Positions 30,316 to 38,658 of a stretch of DNA of 51,516 bases are shown here, piece by piece (within the stretch, counting starts at the first letter, position 1; each line of letters opens with the position of its first letter). The stretch is taken from assembly GCA_031549495.1 (NCBI GenBank), contig JAVBPS010000018.1, positions 1 to 51,516 on the forward strand, given 5' to 3'. The stretch is from JAVBOW01 sp031549495. Lineage in GTDB: Bacteria > Bacteroidota > Bacteroidia > Bacteroidales > Rikenellaceae. The notes below the pieces were generated by a model. That model saw only the letters and a list, made by a program, of their open reading frames with translations. It was not told the DNA's origin and made no database searches. A program made the position numbers and the translations under genes.

Positions 30316-32331
30316 ATGAAACGGTATATTGTTCTGTTACTGGGCATTGCCCTCTGGACGCAGCTTTCGGCGGGCGAGGTTTTCCGCCTCGACACGGGTT
30401 GGAAATTTTACAGCCGCGGCGACGCGGTGAGCGACAACACCTTGTCGGTCAACCTTCCCCACACGTGGAACGGCGACGGCGCGGGGCCCAACCGCGAGTA
30501 TTTCCGCGGCCCCGGGGTCTACCTGCGCGACGTGGAGATCCCCACGGCGTGGATCGGCAAACGGATCTTCCTGCGCTTCAACGCGGCCAACACGGCCCTT
30601 ACGGTGATGGTCAACGGCCGCCTGGCGGGCGACCACCTGGGCGGCTACACGGCCTGCACGTTCGAGATCACCAAGCTCGTGCAACCCGGCGCGAAGGCTT
30701 CCCTTTGGGCGCAGGTCAACAACGCCCCGCGCACCGACGTGCTGCCCACGGCGGGCGACGCCAACAGCTACGGCGGCCTGCTGCGCGGCGTGGAGCTGAT
30801 CGTCACCCCGGCGCTGGCCATCGCCCCCACGGACCACTCTTCGTCGGGCGTTTACGTCACCTCGCACAAAAACGGGAACGATGATTTTTCGGGTGAGGCG
30901 ACCGTCAAACTGATCTCCCTGCTGGACAACAAGACCGCGCAGGTCGCCGTGACCGTCACGGACGGCATGGGCCAGGCGGCGGGCAAGGGCGACGGGCGCG
31001 TCAAGGTGAGCGACAAGGGGATCGTCTCGGTGAGCGTGCCCTTCACGGTGGAATCGCCGCGCCTTTGGGACGGGGTGAACGACCCCTACATGTATGACGT
31101 AAAAGTGCGCGTGACGGTGGACGGCGCGGCGGTCGACTCGGCCGTGGTGCGCACCGGGTTCCGGGATTACGGCTTCGACCCGGCGCGCGGGTTCGTGCTC
31201 AACGGCCAACCCTACCCCTTGCGCGGGGTGAGCGTCACCCAGGACCGCGAGGGGATCGGCAATGCGCTGCAACCCTATCAGATCGAGGAGGATGTGGCGT
31301 TGGTGCGCGAGATGGGGGCCAATTTCGTCTGCGTGAGCGGCGCGCCCCACGCGCAGGAGTTTTACGACGCCTGCGACCGCGCGGGGATCGTCGTGTGGAG
31401 CGAACTTCCGTTCACGGGCGAGGCCTATCTCTCCGACCGCGCATTTTATAATACCTCCGCTTTCAAAGCCAATGGCAAACAGCAACTTACGGAGATCATC
31501 CGGCAGCAGATGAACCACCCCTCGATCGTCATGTGGGGCATCTTCAACGGCCTCGGGCAGCGCGGGGACGACCCGGTGCCTTATGTGAAAGAGCTCAACG
31601 CGCTGGCGAAAAAGGAGGATCCCTCGCGCTACACGGTCTGCACGAGCAATCAGGACGGCGATCTGAATTTCATCACCGACCTGGTGCTGTGGCAGCACCG
31701 TTTCGGCTGGAAAGAGGGGCAGCCCGGCGACCTGACCACCTGGCTGGACTACCTGCACCGCTCCTGGGGCAAGCTCTCCTCGGCCGTCAGCTACGGCGCC
31801 GGAGGCTCGATCTACGACCAGTGCGACAGCCTGAGCCGTCCCGACATCGCGGGCGCGCATCCCGAGCGGTGGCAGACCCATGTGCACGAGCAGTCGTGGT
31901 CGTGCGTGAAGAACGACCGGCAGTTGTGGGCCGTGGTGATCGACAACCTGTTCGACTACGGCGCTTCGGGGCGCAACCGCGGCCGCGGGCCGGGGGTGAA
32001 CGACTTCGGGCTGGTGAGCTTCGACCGCAAATATTGCAAGGACGCTTTTTACTTCTATAAGGCCAACTGGAACACGGCCGATGAGTTCGTCTACCTGGCC
32101 GAAAGGCGCTGGGACGTGCGGCCCGGGACGGTGCACACGCTGCGCGTCTTTTCGAACTGCCCCGAGGTGGAGCTCTTCGTGAACGGTGTTTCGCTGGGGA
32201 TCAAACAGGGGACGGACGGGGTGTTCTCGTGGCCCGGCGTGGCACTTCTGCGCGGGGATAACGAGGTCGAGGCGCGGTTCGGGACGATTACCGACCGGAT
32301 GCGCATCGTGGCCGGACAACGCCTGCTCTGA
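30316..32331 (+). CDS. GH2 (beta-galactosidase-fold) protein lacking both catalytic glutamates
   Basis: 671 residues with a signal peptide (about 1-19). A jelly-roll sugar-binding domain (about 20-160), an immunoglobulin-like domain and a TIM barrel follow in GH2 order. The acid/base block, normally ending N-E, reads NHPSIVMWGIFNG with G412 in place of Glu. The nucleophile block, normally SEYGAG, reads VS-YGAGG (S492-Y493) without the Glu. Other framework residues, such as NDFGLVSFDRKYCKDAFYFYK, are well kept. It therefore folds like GH2 but should not cleave glycosides by the usual mechanism; a sugar-binding role is likely. Overlaps the next gene by 1 bp. Confidence 0.82.
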   Translation: MKRYIVLLLGIALWTQLSAGEVFRLDTGWKFYSRGDAVSDNTLSVNLPHTWNGDGAGPNREYFRGPGVYLRDVEIPTAWIGKRIFLRFNAANTALTVMVNGRLAGDHLGGYTACTFEITKLVQPGAKASLWAQVNNAPRTDVLPTAGDANSYGGLLRGVELIVTPALAIAPTDHSSSGVYVTSHKNGNDDFSGEATVKLISLLDNKTAQVAVTVTDGMGQAAGKGDGRVKVSDKGIVSVSVPFTVESPRLWDGVNDPYMYDVKVRVTVDGAAVDSAVVRTGFRDYGFDPARGFVLNGQPYPLRGVSVTQDREGIGNALQPYQIEEDVALVREMGANFVCVSGAPHAQEFYDACDRAGIVVWSELPFTGEAYLSDRAFYNTSAFKANGKQQLTEIIRQQMNHPSIVMWGIFNGLGQRGDDPVPYVKELNALAKKEDPSRYTVCTSNQDGDLNFITDLVLWQHRFGWKEGQPGDLTTWLDYLHRSWGKLSSAVSYGAGGSIYDQCDSLSRPDIAGAHPERWQTHVHEQSWSCVKNDRQLWAVVIDNLFDYGASGRNRGRGPGVNDFGLVSFDRKYCKDAFYFYKANWNTADEFVYLAERRWDVRPGTVHTLRVFSNCPEVELFVNGVSLGIKQGTDGVFSWPGVALLRGDNEVEARFGTITDRMRIVAGQRLL

Positions 32332-32960
32332 TGGTCGTCCTGCCGCTCGCCTACCTGGGCAACGTCCACTATTTTTCGAAGCTCTGCTTCGCGGATTGCA
32401 TGGTGGACGTGCACGAGCATTTCGTCAAGCAGAGCCTGCGAAACCGCTGCGCCATCCTCTCGGCCGACGGGGTCACAAACCTGACTGTCAACGTGGTCAA
32501 AATGGACAACGACGACAAACGCAGCGTGCGCGAGACGCGTATCGACTACTCGAAGCGGTGGCAGCACCGGCATTGGCTTTCGTTGGTTTCGGCTTACAAG
32601 GGGGCCCCCTATTTTGATTTTTATGCCGACCGGTTCGAGCCTTTCTACCGGCGGCGGTTCGATTTTTTGTTCGATTTCAATCGTGAACTGACGTTGCTGC
32701 TGCTGGAATTGCTCGGCAGTGAGGCGACGCTCCGATTTTCGGAAAAGTACATAGACCCCTCGCCGGACATCGAAGATTTCCGCAGCCGCCTTTCGGAAAA
32801 ACCGCGCCTGTACCGGCCCGATCCGCATTTTTCGCCCAAGCCATACTATCAGGTTTTTTCGGACAGGATGGATTTCGTGCCGGGCCTTTCGGTCGTCGAC
32901 CTGCTTTTCTGCGAGGGGCCGCACGCTTTGGAACAGATCAAAAACTGCATAACGCCATGA
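32331..32960 (+). CDS. WbqC-like family protein
   Basis: 209 residues. It matches the WbqC family (named from an O-antigen cluster) in its opening LPLAYLGNVHYFSKL, the central IDYSKRWQHRHWLSLVSAY and the FDFLFDFNRELTLLLLELL block. The biochemical role of the family is not settled; it occurs in polysaccharide and nucleotide-sugar contexts. It starts within the stop codon of the GH2-like gene (TGATG) and overlaps the next gene by 4 bp, so the three genes form one tight operon. Confidence 0.82.
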   Translation: MVVLPLAYLGNVHYFSKLCFADCMVDVHEHFVKQSLRNRCAILSADGVTNLTVNVVKMDNDDKRSVRETRIDYSKRWQHRHWLSLVSAYKGAPYFDFYADRFEPFYRRRFDFLFDFNRELTLLLLELLGSEATLRFSEKYIDPSPDIEDFRSRLSEKPRLYRPDPHFSPKPYYQVFSDRMDFVPGLSVVDLLFCEGPHALEQIKNCITP

Positions 32961-33874
32961 AAAAATTGTTGTCCGCAGCCCTGCTGCTCTGCACGGGCGC
33001 TTTCGCCGCCGCTCCCAAACCTGACCTGACGGATGTGAAATACGGCCCTGCCGACCGCAACGTGCTGGACGTGTGGCTGCCGAAAGGCGAAAAGCCCGCC
33101 CCGCTGGCGATCTTCGTCCACGGCGGCGGCTTCACGGGCGGCGACAAGGCCGGGATCAAGCCGGATGTGTTGCAGGATCTGCTGGCGGCCGGTTTCGCCG
33201 TGGCGAGCGTGAACTACCGCTACCGCAACGGCCTGCCGGACGGGGCGCTGGACAGCATGCGCGATTGCGTCCGGGCGTTGCAATACCTGCGCAGCCGCGC
33301 GGCGGAATGGGGCATCGACCCCTCGCGGGTGGGCATGTGGGGCGGTTCGGCCGGGGCGGCGACCTCGCTCTGGATCGCGTTCCATGACGATATGGCCGAT
33401 CCCGCGTCGGCTGATCCGGTGCTGCGTCAGTCCACGCGCCTGCAGGCTGCCGGGGCCAATTCCGTGCAGTCCACCTACGACATGTTGCAATGGCCCGCGC
33501 TCTACGGCCAGGGGAATATCCCGTCCGCCGAACGGGCCCGCCTGCTCGAATTCATGGGGATGAAAACGATGGAAGAAGCCGAATCCCCGGAAGGGAAACA
33601 GGTGCGCGCCGAGCTGGACATCATCGCCTGGATGACCCCGGACGATCCCCCGTTCTGGCTGAGCACCCTGCAGCCCGCCGACCTGCCGCCCGTCTCGCAG
33701 AACCAGGCCGTGCACCATCCGTTGCACGTGAAACGGCTGGCCGAAAAGGCCTCGGAGATCGGCGTGGAGTGCGTCGCCATCGCCCCGGGCTACGGCATGA
33801 ATTCCAAAATCAGCATACAACAATTTTTCAAGGATCACCTGACCGAGCGCCGCCCGGCATCCGGAGAATTTTAG
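32957..33874 (+). CDS. Secreted alpha/beta-hydrolase (esterase-like)
   Basis: 305 residues with a signal peptide (1-18 approx.). The oxyanion motif HGGGF is at 55-59 and the nucleophile elbow GGSAGA holds S131. The region where the catalytic histidine is expected (GHG before the last helix) reads APGYGMNSK, with no histidine, so either it uses another histidine such as those in AVHHPLH or it is inactive. It is probably exported with the GH2-like protein and acts on esters or carbohydrate substituents (inference). Last gene of the three-gene operon. Confidence 0.78.
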   Translation: MKKLLSAALLLCTGAFAAAPKPDLTDVKYGPADRNVLDVWLPKGEKPAPLAIFVHGGGFTGGDKAGIKPDVLQDLLAAGFAVASVNYRYRNGLPDGALDSMRDCVRALQYLRSRAAEWGIDPSRVGMWGGSAGAATSLWIAFHDDMADPASADPVLRQSTRLQAAGANSVQSTYDMLQWPALYGQGNIPSAERARLLEFMGMKTMEEAESPEGKQVRAELDIIAWMTPDDPPFWLSTLQPADLPPVSQNQAVHHPLHVKRLAEKASEIGVECVAIAPGYGMNSKISIQQFFKDHLTERRPASGEF

Positions 33875-33875
33875 T

Positions 33876-33962
33876 TTGTCATTCTGAACGAAGTGAAGAA
33901 TCTTGGTCTTGCTGTGTAAAAACAATTCAGACCAAGATTCTTCACTTCGTTCAGAATGACAA
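33876..33962. repeat. Two-arm palindrome, AC-GAA-GT core
   Basis: Arms on ATTCTGAACGAAGTGAAGAA with CTTGGTC/GACCAAG extensions. Both arms carry the AC/GT version of the mini-hairpin. It begins two bases after the esterase-like stop and could terminate that operon. Confidence 0.9.
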
Positions 33963-34029
33963 AGATACCCGGTTATCGGGTAGCATTGCTTTGAATGACA
34001 AAACCGCACCATTAATCGCAAAAACAGTT

Positions 34030-34037
34030 TATCTTTG
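34030..34037 (+). promoter_or_regulatory. Possible -7 box for the second flippase gene
   Basis: TATCTTTG fits TAnnTTTG, 27 bp before the ATG at 34065. The -33 TTTG is not at the standard distance. Confidence 0.35.
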
Positions 34038-34064
34038 CGGGGGCGTTAATCGCCCGACCCTGAA

Positions 34065-35534
34065 ATGTTAAAAAAATTAGCGGAACAAACGGCCACCTAC
34101 GGCATTAGCAGCATCGTTGCGCGCCTGCTCAACTACCTGCTCGTGCCCTACCTGACGCGTATCATGACCCCGGCCGAGTACGGGGTGATCACCGATATGT
34201 ACGCGATCATCCCGTTCGCCATGGTGCTGCTCACGCTGGGCCTGGAGACGGGCTATTTCCGTTTCGCCGCCAAGGCCCGCACCCCGAAACGCAAACACGA
34301 GGTCTTTTCCACTACCTGGGGGACGGTAAGCTACATGGCCGTCGCCTTTTTCGCCGTCTGCATGCTCTGGCAGCAGCCCATCGCCAATATGATGGACTAC
34401 GGCGACCGCCCCACCCTGATCCTGCTGGCCGCGGCGATCATCTCCGTGGACGTGATCTCCGCCATTCCGTTCGTGCGGCTGCGCGAACAGGGACGGGCCA
34501 AACGGTTCGTCGCCGTGCGCATCATCTCGGTGGTCATCAACCTGGCGTTCTGCTTCTTCTTTTACGCGGCACTGCCGAAGATACCGGGGCTCTCGGCGCT
34601 CTACAATCCCGAGTTCGGGGCGGGCTACTACATGGTGGCCAACCTGATTTCGAGCGTGGCCACGCTGCTGATCGTCATGCCGCGCGACGCCCGGCGCTCT
34701 TTCGGCCAGTTGAATCCCCGCCTGCTGCGGCAGATCATGGTCTACTCGCTGCCGCTGCTGCTGAGCGGCATCGCCGGGACGGCCAACGAGTTCATCGACC
34801 GCCAGTTGATCAAATTTCTCGTGCCGGACCACCTGGCGATGGCCTCGCTGGGGATCTACGGCGCCGTGATGAAGATCGGGGTGGTGATGACCCTCTTCAC
34901 GCAGATGTACCGGATGGCCGCGGAGCCATTCTTCCTGGCCAATTTCAAAAAGGACGACTTCGTGCGCACCAACGCCGAGGCGCTCAAATACTTCATGATC
35001 GTCTCGGTGACCATTTTCCTGGGGATCATGCTCTTTTCCGACCTCTTCGCGCTGATCATCGGGCCTGAGTTCCGCTTCGGGATGTATATCCTGCCCTTCG
35101 TGCTGATCGGGAACATCCTCTCGGGGGTGGTGCTCAACCTCTCGTTCTGGTACAAGCAGAGCGGGCGCACGCTCTTCGCCGTGGTGGTCACCGGGACGGG
35201 GCTCATTTTTACGCTGGTCATGGGTATCCTGCTCATCCCGCGCCTGGGCTTTTTCGGGGCGGCGTTGGCGAGGGTGATGTGCGAGGCGGCGATGGTGGCC
35301 GTAAGTTACTGGCTGAACAGGCGTTACTTCCCCACGCCCTACGACCTGGGGCGCATCGGGGAGTATGTTTTGGTGGGGGCGCTGCTCTTCGGGGTGGGAT
35401 TTTTCACGGCCATGCTGCCCCGCGGCGCGGAATATTTTATTAACTTGCTCCTGGTCGGGGCGTTCGTCCTCTATGCCGCATGGCGGGAGCGGATCGACGT
35501 GGCCGGGCTGGTGAAATCTTTGATAAGACGATGA
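34065..35534 (+). CDS. Second Wzx/MurJ-like lipid flippase
   Basis: 489 residues with about fourteen helices of the MOP superfamily. The N-terminal block EQTATYGISSIVARLLNYLLVPYLTRIMTPAEYGVITDMYA matches polysaccharide flippases. It is not part of the exopolysaccharide locus at 2.8-18.7 kb but is fused in expression to dut: its TGA overlaps the dut ATG (ATGATAA). The same partnership, a flippase-like gene followed by dut, is common in Bacteroidota as far as I recall, so it may serve a conserved envelope role. Confidence 0.86.
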   Translation: MLKKLAEQTATYGISSIVARLLNYLLVPYLTRIMTPAEYGVITDMYAIIPFAMVLLTLGLETGYFRFAAKARTPKRKHEVFSTTWGTVSYMAVAFFAVCMLWQQPIANMMDYGDRPTLILLAAAIISVDVISAIPFVRLREQGRAKRFVAVRIISVVINLAFCFFFYAALPKIPGLSALYNPEFGAGYYMVANLISSVATLLIVMPRDARRSFGQLNPRLLRQIMVYSLPLLLSGIAGTANEFIDRQLIKFLVPDHLAMASLGIYGAVMKIGVVMTLFTQMYRMAAEPFFLANFKKDDFVRTNAEALKYFMIVSVTIFLGIMLFSDLFALIIGPEFRFGMYILPFVLIGNILSGVVLNLSFWYKQSGRTLFAVVVTGTGLIFTLVMGILLIPRLGFFGAALARVMCEAAMVAVSYWLNRRYFPTPYDLGRIGEYVLVGALLFGVGFFTAMLPRGAEYFINLLLVGAFVLYAAWRERIDVAGLVKSLIRR

Positions 35535-35965
35535 TAATTAAAGTAATAAACCGTTCGGCGTTCGAGTTGCCGAAGTATGAGACCGACCATGCTGCGGGAC
35601 TGGACGTGCGGGCGAATCTGGAAGAGGCGATCGTGCTGCGTCCCCTGGCGCGGGCGCTGGTGCCGACGGGGTTGTATGTGGAGGTCGCGCCCGGCTACGA
35701 GATGCAGGTGCGGCCCCGCAGCGGCCTGGCCGCCAAACATGGCCTCACGGTGCTCAATGCGCCGGGGACGGTTGACGCCGATTACCGCGGCGAGGTGAAG
35801 GTGATTTTGGTCAACCTTTCGGACCAGGATTTCGAACTCAAGCCCGGCGAACGGATCGCCCAGTTGGTCGTCGCCGCCCATCAGCGGATCGAGTGGCAGG
35901 CGGTCGAGGTATTGTCGGAGACCGGCCGCGGCGAAGGCGGGTTCGGTTCGACGGGACGCGGGTAG
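35531..35965 (+). CDS. dut: dUTP diphosphatase
   Basis: 144 residues, a complete trimeric dUTPase that hydrolyses dUTP to dUMP. The five motifs are in order: AAGLDVRA, RPRSGLAAKHG, VLNAPGTVDADYRGEVKV, RIAQLVV and the C-terminal arm GRGEGGFGSTG. The start at 35531 overlaps the flippase stop. A gap of 249 bp full of repeats follows. Confidence 0.94.
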   Translation: MIIKVINRSAFELPKYETDHAAGLDVRANLEEAIVLRPLARALVPTGLYVEVAPGYEMQVRPRSGLAAKHGLTVLNAPGTVDADYRGEVKVILVNLSDQDFELKPGERIAQLVVAAHQRIEWQAVEVLSETGRGEGGFGSTGRG

Positions 35966-35983
35966 ATCAGGCCATTGGGTTGA

Positions 35984-36061
35984 GCGGCATTTGTAATGCC
36001 GCTCGGATCGGTTTGCGAATTTCAAATTCGCATCTATTGAACGACGGCATTGCAAATGCCG
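35984..36061. repeat. Triple-hairpin repeat (REP-like)
   Basis: Three palindromes in a row: GCGGCATTTGTAATGCCGC (35984-36002), TGCGAATTTCAAATTCGCA (36014-36032) and CGGCATTGCAAATGCCG (36045-36061). The first and third share the GGCATT core; the middle one has TTTC at its centre. They resemble palindromic extragenic repeats that IS200-like REP-associated transposases act on, but no such transposase is in the window. Confidence 0.7.
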
Positions 36062-36104
36062 CCGAACAACGGACGCGGGTAATCTTCATGACGCCCCGGT
36101 TACG

Positions 36105-36177
36105 CGTCATGTCGAGCGTTAGTCGAGACATCTCAGACAGACGGTTTGAGATGTCTCGACTAACGCTCGACATGACG
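36105..36177. repeat. Two-arm palindrome, ATGTC/GACAT family
   Basis: Full copy. CGTCATGTCGAGCGTTAGTC on the left is mirrored on the right. The inner stem of each arm is ATGTC/GACAT. It ends 38 bp before the holB start codon. Confidence 0.88.
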
Positions 36178-36214
36178 GAAAGACCATCGGGAGCCGAAAA
36201 AAGTCACAAATAAT

Positions 36215-37357
36215 ATGCGATTTTCAGACATCATAGGACAAGAAAAACTCCGCGAACACCTCGTAAAAGGAGTGGACGCCGGCCGTGTAAGCCACGCCCA
36301 GATGTTCAGCGGCCTGGCCGGCTACGGCGCATTGCCGCTGGCGCTGGCCTACGTGCAGTACCTCAACTGCAAGGACCGGCAGGACGGCGACTCCTGCGGC
36401 GTCTGCCCCTCGTGCCAGAAGATCGCGCAGTTGGCCCACCCCGACCTGCATTTCGTCTTCCCGGTGAATTCCGCCTCGAAAAGCGGCTCGCAGAAGCCCG
36501 GGAGCGACTATTTCCTGCCCCAATGGCGCGAAACGGTCGCCGCGACGGGGGGCTATTTCGACGAGCGGATGTGGTACGAGGCGATCGGCATCGAGAACCA
36601 GCAGGGCATCATTGCCCGCTCGGACGCCGACGAGGTGATGCGCAAACTCTCCTACAAATCGTTCGAAGGAGGTTTTAAAAGTGTGATCATCTGGCTGCCC
36701 GAGAAGATGCGCGCCGAGGCGGCCAACGCCCTGCTTAAAATCCTGGAAGAACCGTGGGACGGCACGCTGTTCCTGTTAGTCTCGCAGGAGCCGCAACACC
36801 TGCTGCCCACAATCCTCTCGCGCGTACAGCAGACCGAGGTGCCGGGGATCGAGTCCGAGGAGTTGGAGCGCTGGCTGGTCTATGAGAAAAAAGCCGAGCC
36901 GAAGGCCGCCGCCGAGACCGTGCGCATCTGCCAGGGCGACGCCATCGCCGCCGCGCAGATCCTCGCGGGCGAAGAGGGCGCATCGGCGCAGCACCATTTC
37001 GAACTGTTCAAGCAGCTGATGCGCCTCTCGTACAACGACCGCCACATGGAGCTCATCGAGTGGGCGGACGAGGTGGCGGCGCTGGGCCGCGAGGAGCAGA
37101 AACGGCTGCTGACCTATTGTGCGCGCATGTTGCGCAACAGTTATATGCTGACGGCGGGTTTGCCGGGAATTTCGTATCTTTGGGGCGAGGAGCGGGAGTT
37201 CTGCGACAAATTCGCCCCCTTCATCGCCAACCACAACATCGAGGCGCTGGTGGCCGAGGTGGCCCTGGCGGCGCAGCAGGTGGCCCGCAACGGCAACCCG
37301 CGCATGATCTTCCCGCACTTCGCATTGACGGTGAGTAAAATGATCGTACGAAAATGA
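36215..37357 (+). CDS. holB: DNA polymerase III delta' subunit-like clamp-loader protein
   Basis: 380 residues. The AAA+ clamp-loader start IIGQEKLREHL, a zinc knuckle C52, C61, C64, C67 and LKILEEPWDGTLFLLVS are typical of delta'. The Walker A place reads GLAGYGAL without GKT, so it does not bind ATP there; this is normal for delta', which is the stator. It overlaps folK by 4 bp. A broader tau/gamma assignment is less likely because of the missing P-loop. Confidence 0.88.
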   Translation: MRFSDIIGQEKLREHLVKGVDAGRVSHAQMFSGLAGYGALPLALAYVQYLNCKDRQDGDSCGVCPSCQKIAQLAHPDLHFVFPVNSASKSGSQKPGSDYFLPQWRETVAATGGYFDERMWYEAIGIENQQGIIARSDADEVMRKLSYKSFEGGFKSVIIWLPEKMRAEAANALLKILEEPWDGTLFLLVSQEPQHLLPTILSRVQQTEVPGIESEELERWLVYEKKAEPKAAAETVRICQGDAIAAAQILAGEEGASAQHHFELFKQLMRLSYNDRHMELIEWADEVAALGREEQKRLLTYCARMLRNSYMLTAGLPGISYLWGEEREFCDKFAPFIANHNIEALVAEVALAAQQVARNGNPRMIFPHFALTVSKMIVRK

Positions 37358-37824
37358 TCACCAGGACGGTACTGATCGCAGGAGGTAACCTGGGGGACGT
37401 GGAGAAGGCGCTTGAAGAGGCGCGCAGGAAGGTGGAAGAGCGCATCGGATGCGTGGTGATGGCTTCCGGAATTTACGAATCCGACGCCTGGGGATTCGAG
37501 GCCGAAGAGCGTTTCCGCAATCAGGTCTGGGTGGTGGATACGCCGCTCTCGCCGCTGGTGCTGCTGGACGAAATAGAGAAAATAGAGCGCGAATCGGGCC
37601 GCGAACACAAGGGCGGGGAGGTCTACCGCTCGCGGACGATGGACATCGACATACTTTTTTACGGTGAGAAAACGTTAGATTTACCCCGGCTGACGGTGCC
37701 GCACCCGCTGCTGCACCGCCGCCGTTTCGTGCTGGAACCGCTTTGCGAGGTGCTTCCCGAATGGGTTCACCCCATATTGGGCCGCACGGTAAAAGAATTA
37801 TTGGAAGAATGCGAAGAGCGATAA
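37354..37824 (+). CDS. folK: 6-hydroxymethyl-7,8-dihydropterin pyrophosphokinase
   Basis: 156 residues. It transfers pyrophosphate from ATP to hydroxymethyl-dihydropterin in folate synthesis. GGNLGDVEKALEEA, SGIYESDAWGFE, FRNQV and the two metal aspartates in RTMDIDILFY plus PHPLLHRRRFVLEPL are conserved. ATGA overlap with holB upstream, 16-bp overlap with the small lipoprotein gene downstream. Confidence 0.93.
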   Translation: MITRTVLIAGGNLGDVEKALEEARRKVEERIGCVVMASGIYESDAWGFEAEERFRNQVWVVDTPLSPLVLLDEIEKIERESGREHKGGEVYRSRTMDIDILFYGEKTLDLPRLTVPHPLLHRRRFVLEPLCEVLPEWVHPILGRTVKELLEECEER

Positions 37825-38336
37825 CCCTATTAGCCTTATCGGGCCTGCTGGCCATGGCGGTGGCCTCGTGCCATAAGCCGACGGTGGATTGCACCTGCCG
37901 GATCAAGCCGCTGGTCGAGCCGATCGAAAAAGGGGCGATCTACACGGCTGAGAACGTGGTGGCCTACGCCTTCTACGCCAGTGCGGACGAATGGTACGTG
38001 GACGACTACGCCCAGGCCGAGGGCGGGTTGCTGACCTCGAAGTCCGACGCGACGGCGTTCAAAGCGTCGGACGTGATGGCCCAGCAGGACGAAACGGGCA
38101 TGCTGGTCCTGCCCGCGCTCAAGCAAAACGTGGTCATGCTGGTGGTGTGCGACCGCAAGGAGCGCATCTATGCCTGGCAGCAATACCTGGTCGTGGAAGA
38201 CCTCGCCCAGGTGCAGCTGAAGGTGAAGTTCTGCCCCTGGAAAACCGAGGCGTCCTACAAGGAAGCCAACTGGACCATCGTGAACGAGTTCCTCGAAGAA
38301 CCGGATCCCGAGCCAGACCCGGAACCGGAGCCTTAG
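37809..38336 (+). CDS. Small lipoprotein of unknown function
   Basis: 175 residues from the ATG at 37809, chosen for the signal peptide with lipobox AVASC (cysteine at about residue 20). A short CTC follows. The body is a single beta-rich domain without a recognised family, ending in a PDPEPDPEPEP tail. The frame is open further upstream only inside folK. It overlaps folK by 16 bp and is expected in the same operon; function unknown. Confidence 0.72.
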   Translation: MRRAITLLALSGLLAMAVASCHKPTVDCTCRIKPLVEPIEKGAIYTAENVVAYAFYASADEWYVDDYAQAEGGLLTSKSDATAFKASDVMAQQDETGMLVLPALKQNVVMLVVCDRKERIYAWQQYLVVEDLAQVQLKVKFCPWKTEASYKEANWTIVNEFLEEPDPEPDPEPEP

Positions 38337-38382
38337 CGGCAGGAAAAGCGTTAAAAACGACACCTCGTATTTAAAAAATACA

Positions 38383-38390
38383 TACATTTG
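38383..38390 (+). promoter_or_regulatory. Possible -7 box for tatA
   Basis: TACATTTG fits TAnnTTTG and ends 16 bp before the ATG at 38407, which would give a very short leader. No -33 element at the usual distance. Confidence 0.35.
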
Positions 38391-38406
38391 TAAAAATTCT
38401 CTGACT

Positions 38407-38604
38407 ATGCTTACCATTTTGCCTTTGGGCGTCATTGGGCCCACCCAGATCATCCTGATCGTCGCCCTGGCCCTGCTGCTTTTCGGCGGCAAGAAAATTC
38501 CTGAACTGATGCGCGGCATGGGTCGCGGCATGAAGGAGTTCAAGGACGCGATGAACAAAGATTACACGGCTGAGGACGAAGCCAACAAGGATAACTCCAA
38601 ATAG
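38407..38604 (+). CDS. tatA: Twin-arginine translocase subunit TatA/TatE
   Basis: 65 residues. One membrane helix (about 10-26) with the hinge LLLFGGKKIPELMRGMGRG and a charged amphipathic helix after it. It forms the pore of the Tat export system. Bacteroidota usually have TatA plus TatC without TatB; no TatB is seen here either. tatC begins 54 bp downstream. Confidence 0.92.
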   Translation: MLTILPLGVIGPTQIILIVALALLLFGGKKIPELMRGMGRGMKEFKDAMNKDYTAEDEANKDNSK

Positions 38605-38658
38605 GCGGACTTTCTCTGCTGCCGGCCCGTTTCCACGGGGCCGTAGATTCACCTGACC

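Noticed and set aside
34065..35534. Second flippase as part of a second polysaccharide locus
   Set aside because: No glycosyltransferases adjoin it; its partner is dut, and the rest of the neighbourhood is housekeeping.
36243..37357. Damaged holB because Walker A is missing
   Set aside because: Delta' subunits commonly lack a functional P-loop; the frame is complete and other family blocks are present.
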